Shown here one piece after another: positions 39,001 to 54,000 of a stretch of 64,000 bases of DNA. The notes below the pieces were generated by a model that saw only the letters and a program-made list of their open reading frames with translations, was not told the origin of the DNA and made no database searches. Every line of letters starts with the position of its first letter. Position 1 is the stretch's first letter. Source of the stretch: Mytilisepta virgata (lineage: Eukaryota; Mollusca; Bivalvia; Mytilida; Mytilidae); NCBI GenBank assembly GCA_028015205.1, contig CM051508.1:13348001-13412000 (forward strand), in the 5' to 3' direction. The translations under genes were made by a program, and so were the position numbers.

Positions 39001-42000
39001 ATTGTTTACAAACTATTTGGTATGCACATATTATAAAACAAAAAAGGACCACAAGATCCTTTGATATGCATTTAGTTTAAAATAAGATCCTTTGATATGC
39101 ATTTAGTTTAAAATAAACAAAGATTTGACAGAATTTAAAAAAATATATAGTTTGATGACTCTTAACACTTTTAAATTTCTTTGTGACACAGACTGATACA
39201 AAATATTTAACCAACTGGTCTGATGCATTAAATTGTACCTCCACTTTATATGAAAAGATAGAGATACAGACTAAACTTCAATATGACAACATCTCATACA
39301 ACTGAACAAGTAAAAGATTAATGACATCCAGGGATTGTTGTGTGGGTTGCAACACAGAGCAACAGCCCATACCACAATATAAATCAAAACCCCATATAAA
39401 CACAGTATGTAGAAAATAACTATGTATTATACATGTATTGTGTACTACAGGTACGATATGCCGTAAGAGAATATGCCTGTCGAGCTATAGACGTTTTAGC
39501 TAGGAGAACAAGATTGGCATTTTGTAATGTACATGCTGCAGAAGAGGCCCTGCCAAGAATTATAGAAATAATGACAAAGGAATTAAAATGGAACAAAGCT
39601 CAACAGCAGGTAATAAAGTCTGGGTTTTTTTTGCAGTCTATGGGTTCTACCACAACATTCAGTGAGCTGGAATAAACATGTTTTTCTCTACTCAACACAG
39701 TTAATTTTCCAACTTTAAGACACATGTTTTACAAGTGTTACATATATATTTTCCGTCATGTACGAGTGAGTTATGTAATTTCTCCACCTAAGACAGATTA
39801 ATTTTTTATTTTCCGTCATCTACGAGTGAGTTATGTAATTTCTCCACCCAAGATAGATAAATTTTTGATTTTCAACACGTGAGCTTTAGGAAGGGTGTTA
39901 AAAACTAAAAAGGAACCATCGAGGGTGGAGAAATTCCATAACACATGAGTTAATTGAAGGAGATTCTGTTTTTCCTATGATTTTCGACAAAAACCCCAAG
40001 AAATGCTACAAAATTTGTTAATGTGGACGTCTTTTCGGAACTTCTCTAGTTTATCATTCTGATAAACGTAAAATCCATGAATAGCGGTTGGGGTAATTGC
40101 ACGAGTCTTTTTAATCCCATTTGGAATTAAACAATTTTTAACCACTGTGCTCAGAATTGTGGAAATGCAGCAAGAATGGGAGGAAAACGTTTCTCTAATT
40201 TTTTGCGCATTTATACATCTCTTGACCCATTTGATAAGATCTGATATCACCACACGTTGGATAATAAATGCTTGTAAAATTTCCCACAAAAAATGTTCAG
40301 AAGACCTCTTTGAGTTTTTTGATTGTCATTAGAGAAAAAGATTCTAAAACTCTTGACACATTAATTATCAAATTTATCCACTCTCGATAATTAAATTTTC
40401 GGACAAGCCTTGCAGTTTAAAAATGAAAATTTAATTATCTTGAGTTGATAAATTTCATAATTAACTGGTCATCATTGTAGAATCTATATTTAAACCATTA
40501 AGAGTGAATATACAGTCAATTGTCGTTATGTTGAATCCATTTGGACCTGAAAATCTAGTTTGACTTAAGCAAAAATTCAAGATATCAGGAATAAATATGT
40601 ATAGTTACTGCTGTTGAGGGTTCAAACAGATAATTTGAGTTACCTAAATTTTGACTTAAATGTTTTCGAGATAAAGAGAGTCAAGTGTATATTGTATCAC
40701 ACAAGATGCAGTGGAAGAACCTGTTTCTGTAAAGAATTTCAAAGTTAGTTAGGCAAACTTGAAGCTCTTTCTACTAAACTGTGTACTTTACGTGCGATGG
40801 TCACTGGACTGCAAGGAAATATAACAATGAATAGTTGATAATACACAAATCATTGTTAAAAAATAATCAACCAGTCCAGAAAAGTCTAATCTAATTAAGA
40901 ATATGAGAAATTTTCTGTTATCTTATTTAGGAGATAACTGCATTGTATTGTATTATTCGACAGTGTCAATTGAATGATTTGATGGTCAGAAATTGAGTTT
41001 ACTGGCGACGCGTTAGTAAATGGTATTTCCGACTATCAAATAATCAATTGATGCCGTCAGATAATAAAATACGATACTGTTATCTCCATTGTAATGCAGA
41101 TGTCAAAATATTGCTTTAAAACGGATATTTTCGTATTGTCGGAAGTAACGTCAGCACTTGCGAAATAATTTCATGGCATCAATTGTGCATTTGGTGCCAT
41201 GAGATTTTCAACATTGTCCAATCAGAATCGACGTTACAATCAGTATTGCATTACAATGGGCAATAACATATATTTTGGGCTACAAAGGTAATTTAAAAAA
41301 TGATTGTGTCTTTTCTTTCAGGCTGAAATGGAGCATGCCAAACAATTCCTTAGGTGTGAGATGGGACTTGATTTAGGAACAGGACATGCTAACGTACCTA
41401 TTAACTTTACAAAGGATGAAATAAATCAATTCATGACAAGGTTTAAATCTTTGGATTATGATAATAAAGGATTTATTACAGTTAATGATCTAAGACGATA
41501 TTTTAAGGTAAGATTATAAAACCTAGCAAAATCTGTGTTACATGCTTTATCCTGATTTAGAGTAATTTCTCGCAATTTAATTGGCTGATATTGTCCTAAT
41601 AAATTTCAGTGCAATTTTTTATTAAGTCAATTCGAATTATCCCCCTTATACCATTGACTTAAAAAAAAAAAAAATTTTGAGTTGCTTACCTTTGTTTATT
41701 ACTGACGTATGTAAGATGGAAAAAAAAACAATAAATAAGTGGTGTCATCAAAAAAAATCAGCATAAATTCGTTACACAGTGTGCAATTGTCCTCATACGG
41801 AATGTGTTGCATGCTGTACCAACCCAAGTTATCAGTCAGAGGACCAATATTCAAAAGACAAGGATTGCAAGTTTCCTACAAAAGTTTGGTACTTATCACT
41901 TGGTGCCCTTAGCACAAAAACCTAATGAAGCCAAAAAAAAAAAAAAATTTTGCTGATATTTGTATTAATTATAACTTTTTTACTTAAATTGTTTGTGGTG

Positions 42001-45000
42001 CCCTATTTGATGTTGACCGCCTCGGTGGCCTCATGGTAGCGTGCTTGCCCCAAGTGCGGAAGGTCGCGGGTTCGATCCTCGTCCAGGTCAAACCAAAGAC
42101 ATTAAAATTGGTATTTGCTGCTTCTCCGCCAAGCACGCGGCATCTAGGAGTAAGAGCAAAGACTGGTAATGTGTCCGAGTGAGGTGACATGTCTTCCTGC
42201 GGACAGTTACCTCTTGAGCTAGCACATTAAAAATCCGACTTAGCTTGTCGGTCTAGTACAAAGCAGGGATCATATTCATTATCATATCAACATGTTCTCG
42301 TCCTGATATGTACCCTGTTGCCACTGGATGTTAAACAATAATTCATCCATCCTATTTGATGTTCATGCAACTGTATTCAGTTAAATAGTCCTGTCTTCAA
42401 TATATACTTAAAGCACATAAAATTAGTTTTTATCCTACTCCCTCAAAAAGTCTGGAGGACATCAATCTAATTAAAAACCGATCTCTCATCGCTCCCGTTT
42501 TCTGATATGTCGCGTGGGAGATCTAACGAAACCCGCTTTGAGGTCACATGTGAGTGACCTCGTAGGTGTGTCCTGTTCGACCAATTAAATTGCGGCTTAC
42601 GCGATCTTGTAAGTTGATTACGAAGAAATCGTCAGTCCCCAGAATTCATAAACTTTTTTGATTGGCTTACTGATAGGAAGTCAACTCATTTGCATGTCAT
42701 TATAAATTCATAAGTTCCAGTTCACTCACATGTGACCTCAAAGCGGGTTTCGTTAGATCTCCCACGCGACATATCAGAAAACGGGAGCGATGAGAGATCG
42801 GTTTTTAATTAGATTGGGAGGACATGAAATGCAAATGAACCAAACTAAAACTTGATTAATTTTGAATTTATAATTCTTTTCAAAGCCAAAGAAAAATGTG
42901 TTCCGATGACCAAAATGAACTTAAAGGCAAATTTTGAATTGAGATAGATAGGTATAAAAATCTGGTATTTTTGTGATCGGAATAAATTATTTTGACCCGA
43001 GGAGTTCAGGCATGACTTGGACAGTTAATTTTTTTCCCCTTATATATATGAAATAAAAACTTGGAAACAATAGGTAAATTTCATAGAAATTATAGTCCAT
43101 AAAAAACTTTTTGTTTTTTTTGGTTTTTCAGAAAATTGGAGAACGTGTGTCAGAAGATCAATTACATGATATATTAAATGAAGTAGATCTCAACAAAAAT
43201 GCTCAAGTAGATATAGGAGAATTTTTACAGGTTTGTATATGCACGTTTTCTTTAAAAAATTTGGAGGAATGTAATGCCCATAAGAGATTTTTATAGATTT
43301 GTGTATGTAGTTTTTGTGGCGCCTGCAGAACGCATGGTCGACACATAGGGATCACTATCTGTCATCTTGCGTCGTCTTGTGTTGTCACACTTTTCTTCTA
43401 TCCTCAACTACTCGTAAACCACTCAAAGCAATTTGATGAAACTTTCTCTGTGCATTAACCTTAATGCAAAGGTGTGCATATATATTTCATTTTTAGAAAA
43501 TTTTAAAATATTTTGTAAAAATTGACGTCCGCAGACGACACGTGTCTTCCTTGGAAGACTTACACATTTTTTATGTAAAAAAGCGAATATTTAGTAGACG
43601 TAGGAGTTGTGCACACTTTTCTGCATGTAATGTATTTAGTAAAAAGGGAAGGAATTTAGAGAAAAGATTGTTTATTGGGTTTGAAATCTGTTGTGTGTTT
43701 CTGGATTCTTTTTCTGTTCTATTTATGTGAATATTCTGTTCTAGTGGAGATTTTTGTACTACTTTTTATGATTATAGATATAGTGGACTGCATAGTTTTA
43801 CTTTTTAATTTTTGAACAGACTAAACAGTATAAGTACCCTTGTTGAAACCCTTAAACCTTTTTTTTTTAAACAAACTTAATTTTGAAAACATTTTCATCA
43901 CAAAAAGCTAATTTTCTTTTTAATTCACAAATTCAATTTGACAATATCAGGTTATATGGCATAAACCTCTTTTCTGGGCCAATCAAATAGTTCATTACAT
44001 TGCAAATTAAATTGTGTTGTGCACTTGGCTTTATTTATTTATTGTGCATTTTGTCAAAAGGGATGTACATGTATATGATTTGTCAGTTGGATGTTGTGCT
44101 GTGTTAATTGGGTGATTTATGTGGAATGTCAGTTTTCATTTCTATTCAAAATTGAAATTGAAAATAAAAAAGGAAAAAATTCATTTATGATTCAGTATTA
44201 TGTAAAAATTGAGACATATTTATTTGGATGGGGAAATTCAAGGTTGGACACTTATGAAATGTATATGTGTCTAATCTTGATATTTCATCAAGTACAGTCT
44301 TTGAGTTTTTTCATATATGGATTAGATCTTTAACCTTATTTGTCTTCTTTGTCGAGCCTGCGACTTACGTCTTGGAAGCGAGACATAGTGGTCCTACTTT
44401 CTGTCATTGGCGTCTTCGTTTTCACCGGCGTCATCATCGTCGGCCTCAACATTTATTTTCATAGTGTGGTTTAAGTTTTTTTTAACATTAATTACTTTCT
44501 TAAACCATCCTGGATTTTTACCAAACTTGAATAAAAGCTTGTTCGTGGTCAAAAGATTGTATCCAGAGGAAAATTTTGTAATAAATTTTTCTCCATTTTT
44601 CCATATTTAACTTAAAAATGGACTTAGTTTTTCTCCCAGTTAACATTACATACAGTCTGCAGTCTAAGTTTTTAAAACATTAATTACTTTCTTAAACCAT
44701 CCTGGATTTTTACAAAACTTGGACAGCAGCTTGTTCATGATCAAAAGATAGTATCCAGAGGAAAATTTTATAATATTTTTTTTTCCATTTTTCCGTATTT
44801 TACTTATAAATGGACTTAAATTTTCTCCCAGTTAACATTACATACAGTTTGTAGTTAAAGTTTTTAAAACATTAATTATTGTCTTAAACCATCATGGTTT
44901 TGTACCAAACTTGGACAGAAGCTTGTTCGTGATCAAAAGATAGTATTCAGAGGAAAATTATGTAATTATGTTTTTCCTATTTTCCTGTATTCTACTTATA

Positions 45001-48000
45001 AATGATAGAAGCTTCTTCATGATCAATAAATAACATGCGGAGAAACATTATGTAAATTTAACTTTTACACTGAAAACATAGACAACAGCAAAAACAGGCA
45101 AGGTATGAATTTTTTATATATATAAATATCGTATGCTTATCTATAATACTAAATTTACGAATTAGCCGAACAGGCGGCAAAACGCGTGGTTCAAAATAAA
45201 CGATGTGTGGTTCAGATTATAAAAGTTATTATCGGATTTGACAATCTGCATTTATAAATTTCAACTGCAGTTTTGTTTATGTGCAAATGGAATTTGTATG
45301 CACTTTTCCTATATGAATTCTCCCAACATATCCCTTAGAAGGTTCTCGAATGCATCATTTTAACACATTGATTTAAATAAACAAGTATGCACATATTTTA
45401 AATGTATTTCTGTTTGAAATTACGGAAGAATAATAAAACTAATTAAAAACATTCTCCTTCGAATGGGATGTTTCCGCTTCATGTATTCAGGATTGTTTTT
45501 CTACAATAACGCAATTTCTTCTAACATTAAAGGCTATGAACTTTCAAGATTATATGAAGAAGTAAGGTAAAGTTCAGAGGAATTCCTAACTTAGTTGTTT
45601 TTTTTTTGGATTGCTCGGATGTTTACATTGCACAAAGTGATTAAACCAACAATTATCTATTTTTACATTATTTGTCATTTGACCTGTCTAAATATATCTC
45701 TACCATACAATTCCCTGTAAGCCCTAGATAAAACTATTTTTAACAAATGGTCATCTTTATCATTAATGACGAAATTTATCTCGGACATCTTTGATAAATA
45801 TAAACGTGGACAGCACACGCATCCACACACTAAAAATGCTTTTATCGTCTGACTATTGCATATATTTGTGAAATTAAGCATCGCATACCCTGCCCAATGG
45901 AACAATTGGAACAATTATTTTCCAAACATATGCTCTACCTAACTCATGGCATCTTTTGAAAAATTCATCCGTCACTAAGGAAATGGTTACATCTACAATT
46001 TCATTTTCATATTTATTCTGAAGGAAAAATGTAATGCATTTTGAAATGTGTATTTAATGAAAGCTTTTCATCAAGTTCCAGTTCAGAATTAATTGTAACA
46101 ATAAAAATATTGACAATTTATGTGGTTGTATTTTCGTCATAGATTTTGACTTTGATGGAACCTTAAGGTCCATTTTGGTAATTCTGCGTGGCATACAGTC
46201 TACTTCATCAGTGGATACATCTTCGGTAGTAACGAACAGCCATATGACAATTGGGTCACGTTGACCTACATTTCACGCTTCATTGACTTTGGTTAAAGTT
46301 TGCATTAACATCCATTTCTGGAATACTACAGCATATATAGACATGAAACTATCAGTTGATACCACCTACTTGACAGGAAAGTTTATGGAAAGCCTGCTAC
46401 AACATCCATATTGAGTCACTGTTCCATGAATGACATGGCCGCAACAACTTTATATAGTCAACATGGCCACCACAAAAAAAAAATGCTTATTTTCCCGCGC
46501 TTGCACGGGTTCAATGTCTTGTATGTGTATATATAAATTCCTGCAGCTTATTTGTTAATTTATCTTTTATACGCAGTTGCCAAATGCATTGTTATCTTCA
46601 TTCAATATAATTCAGTTTTTCAATTATCTGCATTTCTTAAATGGATTGAAATCTTATCCAGAATTCAATTTTTCCATTTATCTGCAGCTTATGAGTTCAT
46701 TGAAAATTCACAAGGATAACCCAACATACAGAAGCAGTCCTCATCTTCACAAGATGAAATCTCTGTTAAAGGACTCAGATCATGAGTAAGAAGGAAAAAA
46801 AATGTTCTTTTTATTCTAAAGTTCTGCATTGATTGAATATCCTTTGTAAATTATGTAATTATGATTAATTTCAACAGAGGCTAAAATCACCATTTTGTCT
46901 GATATTCACAGTTGCAATAGCTTGTGTGATTTGACCTTTGGTAGACCACGCCTTTTAAATTGTGTTGTTTTAAATCATCGATAATACTCAAAATTTAAGT
47001 ACACTTTTATGGTGTTAATTACATGGAGATAACATGCACTATCTAATTGCATGAAGTGTCAAACTCGTTGTTTAACTGTAAATGATTGTCATCAAAATAA
47101 AATTTTTATGGAGAGGTCGATATAAGTCTAATATTTATTAATTTTTATTTTCACAAAATCTTATAATGCCTAACAAATGCAATGATGATATATAGTAATA
47201 GAAGATTTTTTCCTGTTTCAGACATTATTCGTAACAATCATATTCTGACATATTTTGTTTTGAATTTTATTAACCGGATTTTCATAGGAAAATATCGGTT
47301 ATTAAATTGGTGATGTACGGCGGGCGGGCGGGCGGGCGGCCGGGTGGGCGGACGGGCGGGCGGTCGGGCGGGCGGACGGGCGGCTGCCAAACAGTGTCCG
47401 TGCAATAACTTATGAACTGTTCAACCAAAGCTTTTCAAATTTTAATATGTTGTTACTGATGACAAAATGGAGGTCAAGTTTGATATTGACGATTTTCACT
47501 TTCACCGTTCAAGAGTTATGGTTCTTGAAAGATTGAAAAATGGCTTTTCCAGTGGTGTCCGTGTGATAACTTATGAACTGTTCAACCAAAGCTTTTCAAA
47601 TTTTAATATGTTGTTACTGATGACAAAATGGAGGTCAAGTTCGATATTGACGATTTTCCCTTTCACCGTTCAAGAGTTATGGTTCTTGAAAGATTGAAAA
47701 ATGGCTTTTCCGGTGGTGTCCATGTGATAACTTATGAACTGTTCAACCAAAGCTTTTCAAATTTTAATATGTTGTTACTGATGACAAAATGGAGGTCAAG
47801 TTCGATATTGCCGATTTTCACTTTCACCGTTCAGGAGTTATTGTTCTTGAAAGATTGAAAAATGGCTTTCCCAGTGGTGTCCGTGTGATAACTTATGAAC
47901 TGTTCAACCAAAGCTTTTCAAATTTTAATATGTTGTTACTGATGACAAAATGGAGGTCAAGTTCGATATTGACGATTTTCACTTTCACCGTTCAGGAGTT

Positions 48001-51000
48001 ATGGTTCTTGAAAGATTGAAAAATGGCTTTCCCAGTGGTGTCCATGTGATAACTTATGAACTGTTCAACCAAAGCTTTTCAAATTTTAATATGTTGTTAC
48101 TGATGACAAAATGGAGGTCAAGTTCGATATTGACGATTTTCACTTTCACCGTTCAGGAGTTATGGTTCTTGAAAGATTGAAAAATGGCTTTCCCAGTGGT
48201 GTCCGTGTGATAACTTATGAACTGTTCAACCAAAGCTTTTCAAATTTTAATATGTTGTTACTGATGACAAAATGGAGGTCAAGTCCGATATTGACGATTT
48301 CCACTTTCACCGTTCCGATATTGACGATTTTCACTTTAACCGTTCAGGAGTTATGGTTCTGAAAAATTGAAAAAAGGCAGTTCAAGTCTCAAAAATTCCA
48401 ATATTTGTCACTTACTATAAATAGGAGGTCAAGATTGATTTTTGCCTTTCCATTTCTGAACCCTACAAAACCCTACAAAAATTCATTTATATTTCTTTAC
48501 TTCATCCTGTTTGGGAATCCAGATTTGCAAACATCATTTCCATGCAGGAAAATCCGGTTTGCTGTCATTCGACAGCCTCTTGTATTTTGTTGTTCCAATA
48601 CTTTAATGTCAGTGAAATGGGCATGGTTTATCATAGACAACTCACTTGAAAAAAGTGATTTTAAGTTAACGTGAATATTTTTGTATTTTTGTTTTCATAA
48701 ATATTATAGGATCAGGGATAATTGAGAAATGTATTTCAAATGCAATTGTAAATTAATATGGTGATTTTGTGATTGTATTTTTTATGTAATTCGATTATTT
48801 TGTTAACTTTGAATTTATGTTATAATTTAAGGAGCTTACAAAAGGATATTCAATCAAAACATTGTTCTTGTTGAATGTTTTATTTTTAATTCATACATAC
48901 ATATTCATAGGCTGATATGGTGGACTTATGGTTAAAATGTGAAGAAGTATATACCAGCAATCAACCAATCAAAATCCCAGTTTTTCATTGTTAAAATGCA
49001 TCATAATGTGTATTTTGTAGCCTTCTTGTGTAAGAGAATTATAAAACAAATGTGTACTCTGCCAAAAACTTTCTATTGCATATATGCCTATATATACTTA
49101 TCTAATGCACAGTATCAGGATACTTTGCTCAGTGTTAGAAGTCCTTTCTTCATGTCTAGATATCATTTTATAAAGAAATATTATACATTTATTTCCCTTG
49201 CATTAGTGGAATATGAAGATTTGTTCACCCGATTAAAGTCATGTTTCCCAAGGGCTTTTGCCCAAGGTAAACATGACTTTTCGAGGGTGTACAAATCTTC
49301 ATATTTCACTAATGCAAGGGAAATTAATGATTTATTCCACTATCCCTAGTGTAGTTTCTGAAAGGAAAAAAATTATATTTCAACAAGAACTTTTATGAAA
49401 ATTAAACAATCATGAAATAACATGAATAACACATGGAAATGTTTCACATTTTCTTTTACTTCGGCTGTTGATTTGTAACATTAGTGTAAAAAAAAATCAG
49501 GAGGATGACACAATGTTTTCGAGAAGGTGACACGATGATTTGTTACTTGTCACATGGGCTGCTCTAGACCAATCAAATGATCTCATTACTAGATTTAAAT
49601 TTATATAATAATATGCTTTCTGTTGAGGGATATAGTTGTTCCCAGTGTTGCCGATTAAAGACAAAAAACAATAATCGAGCTCAAAAATAAACTTCTGATT
49701 AATCAATGAAATATAACTTTCAATTCATTTTCCAGAAAAAGTATTAAACTTTCTTTAATAATTTATGTGTTTAAAAAAAATATTCTGACATGAGAAGGCA
49801 AGAAAAAGTTCAAAATATACTGTCCTGGTGTAAATGTAAATACAAAAGTAATACCGATGAGTATCTTGAGATTGTTAAAAAAAGATCAAAAAAAGATCTA
49901 TGTATATATATATATATATTGACTATAAATCATTAGATAATTTTTTTCATATAATTATCTGTTACGAAATTTCATCTGATTCCAATCACTAGTAGTTTCA
50001 TATCTTGAGTGTCACTAGATCATTATTCTTACGGAAATTTTAGCATCTATCATTAGTCATGGCTTTCATATGGATTCTGCCATCAAGTAGAACTTTCAAA
50101 GGGAATATTGTGAATAACTCGTGCATTGGCATCTACAGAAATAGTATCTTTCAGAAATCAAAATCGGTATTCATGATTTTTCTGTATAAAGGGTGGCATA
50201 GTAATGGATTTTTTTTTTGTGAGAGATGTCTCTATAATGAGCTGACAAACTCTTTAATTCATGATTTTTATAAAACAAAGCTGACTTAAAATTTCTTAAT
50301 ATGCATTTTTTTTTAAAAATAAATGAATGAAAATAACTCATTATCAAACCACAAAAATTTTGGTGTCAATAAATTATTCCCTTAGAATTAATTTAGAAAT
50401 ATAAAATCCCCATATTTTTGTTTTAAATTATATTGAAATACATGTACTAGCTTAAATGTGTGATACTGTTGAAATACTAGCTTAAGTGGGTGATACTGAT
50501 GCATCTCACGAATCAGCATCCTTAGAAGGGGGGGATGTTCTGTTCAATAAATTATCATAGTTATATTTATTATGAAAAGACAAGTCAGTGTTGAAACTAA
50601 AAGCTTTGTTGTTATTATTGATTTTCTTGTTCCATGTCAGTCCTTGATGTATGTTGTCATAGTTGATTGTCTCTTTTAAAAATTGAGAGTTGCCTCCCTT
50701 TATATGAGATTATTTAAAGGCAAAAATATTTTTCATTGTCCACTATTTTCTTTCCACAATATGCTGCATGTTTTGATAAAATGTGACCAAAATTCAATTT
50801 ACAGATTTTTCATTTAAACTAAATTGTCTGAATGTAAGGGAAGCAACTCTTTATAAGGAAATTTGTGTTGCATTATTCATTGTATCAAAAATGCATAAAT
50901 AGATTTTGATATTTGAAAAAAAAAAATTTGTATTGGTATATGTAAAGTCAATTTGCATGTTTTAGTTGATGTATTGTGCAAAAATAGGGAGAGAAATAAA

Positions 51001-54000
51001 GAATTTGAAGGAAGACGAGGGAGGAATTCATCTACATAGGGAACATCACAGGGTATAGACTGCACATTGTTTTTGAATGCTTTTGAACAATGCATCACAT
51101 CCAAGTTAAACAATCAATATTACAATTAACAGTTGCCAGGAAGTCAATTTCGAATGAACAAATGGTGATAAAAAGCATGCCTGAAAGTTTTCTGGGAATT
51201 TGCCAGATTTCTGGGTTTTGACCATTTAAGTCTGTACATTCCTATATAAAATAATTTAAAATATTGGATTCTTCTGAGTTTCTGGATTTTGGCATTTTCT
51301 GTACTATCACCGATGAAAAAGTATTCAAATTAATTTGTTAATGTGTGGTGAATCTATACCACTCTGTATACTTGGTTACTTTATACCATCCGATACAATT
51401 ATTAATGGCAGGATGTCAGCAATGTTCTTTATTTATCAGTGTATTCTCCTTTCAATGGGTTAGATATGGATCATTCAGATCTTAACAGATAACCCTCGTG
51501 CGGCATCTACTGTGGATTCATTTATTTTCGTGGATACTAATTTTTGTGGATAGAGGAAAAAAGGCATTTCTTGGGATACTTAAATTCGTGGATTGCTGGC
51601 TTAGAAAAAAATATAAAAAATGTTGTTGAAATACTTAAATTCGTGGCTTAGCACATCAGATATCATGAAAATACTGCGACAAAACGTACCGATCAGACTT
51701 GATATTGAACAGTAAAGTACTGATTTAAAGCGCGCATTAAACAAAAGTCTAACAAACAGATTCTTTAAATTTGTAAGGGAACAATTAAAGCTTATCGTGA
51801 ATTTAACAAGATTAACAAAATTCATAATTATTTACTCATTAGGTTAAACAGGTGTGAAATATATATTGACAAAATTGCAATCACTTATCACCAAATACCT
51901 CGGGGCATATACATACATATTTTTAATCCGATTACGATTAATAATTTCTGCTTTATTATCTTTTGACAAGATGTTTTTACTGTAATTTATGAGAAAGTCT
52001 GTATTGTTTAGGTCTACTTAGGATTGAGATTTTTCTTGAATGTTTGAATAAAAAAATACCGGAAGTGAATTCCGCGACAATTTACACAGTCAAAATCTTT
52101 TTAAAGAAAATTGTTTGAGCGTTTATATGTTACCAAAGACAAAATTACATGAAACACTGTATCCTCTGTGGATATAGCTAACTCATCATTTGTCAGAATT
52201 CAAGCACATGCTGTAAAAACGCAATTGTTCAACACTCCGTGGTTTCAAACTTCAGTGCATTTAAACACGAGTAAAAATATTATTTTTCATTGGATATTTA
52301 AATTCGTGGTTTACTGGGACCCACGAAAACCACGAAAATTGGTATACAACGAATATTAATGAATCCACAGTATATAAGTCAGTATTTCATAAGACATTCA
52401 AGGAAATAGTCGATTGGAAATTTTTAAGAAAAACAAAAGTAGCTTACTTTCTAATACATATCTGACATGACTTCTGTTTAGTAATCCTGCAGAATATGAA
52501 TGCATCATATTTTTCCTTGTTCAAAGTAGCTCCAAACTTAAATTGTCTTTGCCGTACGTGTTTTTGAAGGCGAATTTATTGTATTAAAATTTTTTTATTC
52601 GATTTGAATAGTTGGTATTTTTTATATTTGGTACCATTTCAAAATTGTTGTAAATACAAAGATATTTCCAAGACTTCTTTTCTGCTAGCTTTTCATTGAA
52701 TTTACTTTCCTGAGTGACATTAATTGTAAATTTATTGTTGAAACAATTAAATGAAGAGTTTATTGTGAAATAACCAACAATAAGTGTAATATTTACATTA
52801 GTTTTAATTCAACAGATAGTAGAGGATGGTACCTTTGTTTGTTTAACACCAACCCTTGTTTGAATAACAATTACAGTAGAATCTCGGTGCCTCAAACTCG
52901 GGTTGCTCGAACGACATGCAAGGCCAATATAAACCAAACTTTTAAAGAATCATTGTATAGAAGGACCTTTATAAAACTTTTTCATTTCATTCTGATAGGA
53001 TAAGCCATGATATACAAACAAAATTAGATATGCTTCATTCTGCACTAGTTCTTTCTTACACATAGTGAAATGGATTCTGGTACAAAATTGTCCGTTTATT
53101 TGTATGCCTGCAAATTTTAGAAATGTAAAATTTTTATTCTTCATCCAATTTCAATCAGGATCTTTTCTCTTAATTCATCTTGATGAGTACTTTCCGTAAT
53201 ATGCCAACAAATTTTTTGTATCTTTTCAAGATACTACTTGTTAAAAGGATGAAGCAAAATATTGTGTACACATTTATTTCAACTGTTCACCAGTCGACAT
53301 GCTGCAGTTGCATCCTGCTGTACTTAGAGAAGCCCCTTTTCCCCCCTACATCCCTGTTTATGACATTTCAGTTAGCCTTTTAAAAATAGTATGAAAGTTT
53401 GAAAAATGATTTATAAACCATTAATAAAGAAAGGACTTTTTGACATATTTTGTTTTTTGGGGTGAAGGATATTCTTGACTTTTGGCTCTTCAGCCAAAAA
53501 AAAGGATTTTCCTCTCAGTCACTATATTTTAAATTGATGAAACCTTATAAGATTCATATTTCTTGTTGAAAGAACTAAACATAGTCCTGTTTTGAATGTC
53601 TAATAGATACCCATGCATGTACTGTAGATTCACACATGCTGCATGTGTATAACATAAAAAAATGGAGGGACAAGGAGTTTTGTCTTTGGTTAAGGCCTGG
53701 ACTTGAGTCCCCCTGAGATCTATCTCAGATGCCCACTTGAAAATCTCACCCATCAGACACAGGTACCATATGACCTAAATTATTGGTTTTCTATTTTGGA
53801 ATTCACCAATTACCAATACATGTAATATTAACATGATTAAGAATGTATACGGATTTGATTTTTCTTTCTCTTTTTTTTTCTTTTTCCTCAAAAATAAAAA
53901 ATAGGCAGTTATTCCCTTAACTGCAATACCAAGGGGGGATAATATAATTGCTCCTATTGGCTGAATGGGGGTTATTTGATTACTTCCCCTGATAACTTTG

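Noticed and set aside
39975..40289. 104-codon minus frame in intron 13
   Set aside because: No family motif; lies beside TIR-like repeats and is probably transposon remnant or chance.
42018..42090. tRNA gene at the head of SINE B
   Set aside because: tRNA-like but continuous with a conserved ~250-bp body also found at 57270; it is a SINE head.
47467..48362. Five 76-83-codon + strand frames spaced exactly 161 bp
   Set aside because: They are the tandem core of the element at 47272-48582, each overlapping the next; not genes.
48939..49349. 136-codon + strand frame
   Set aside because: Runs through a 134-bp palindrome; no recognisable domain and no splice or promoter support.
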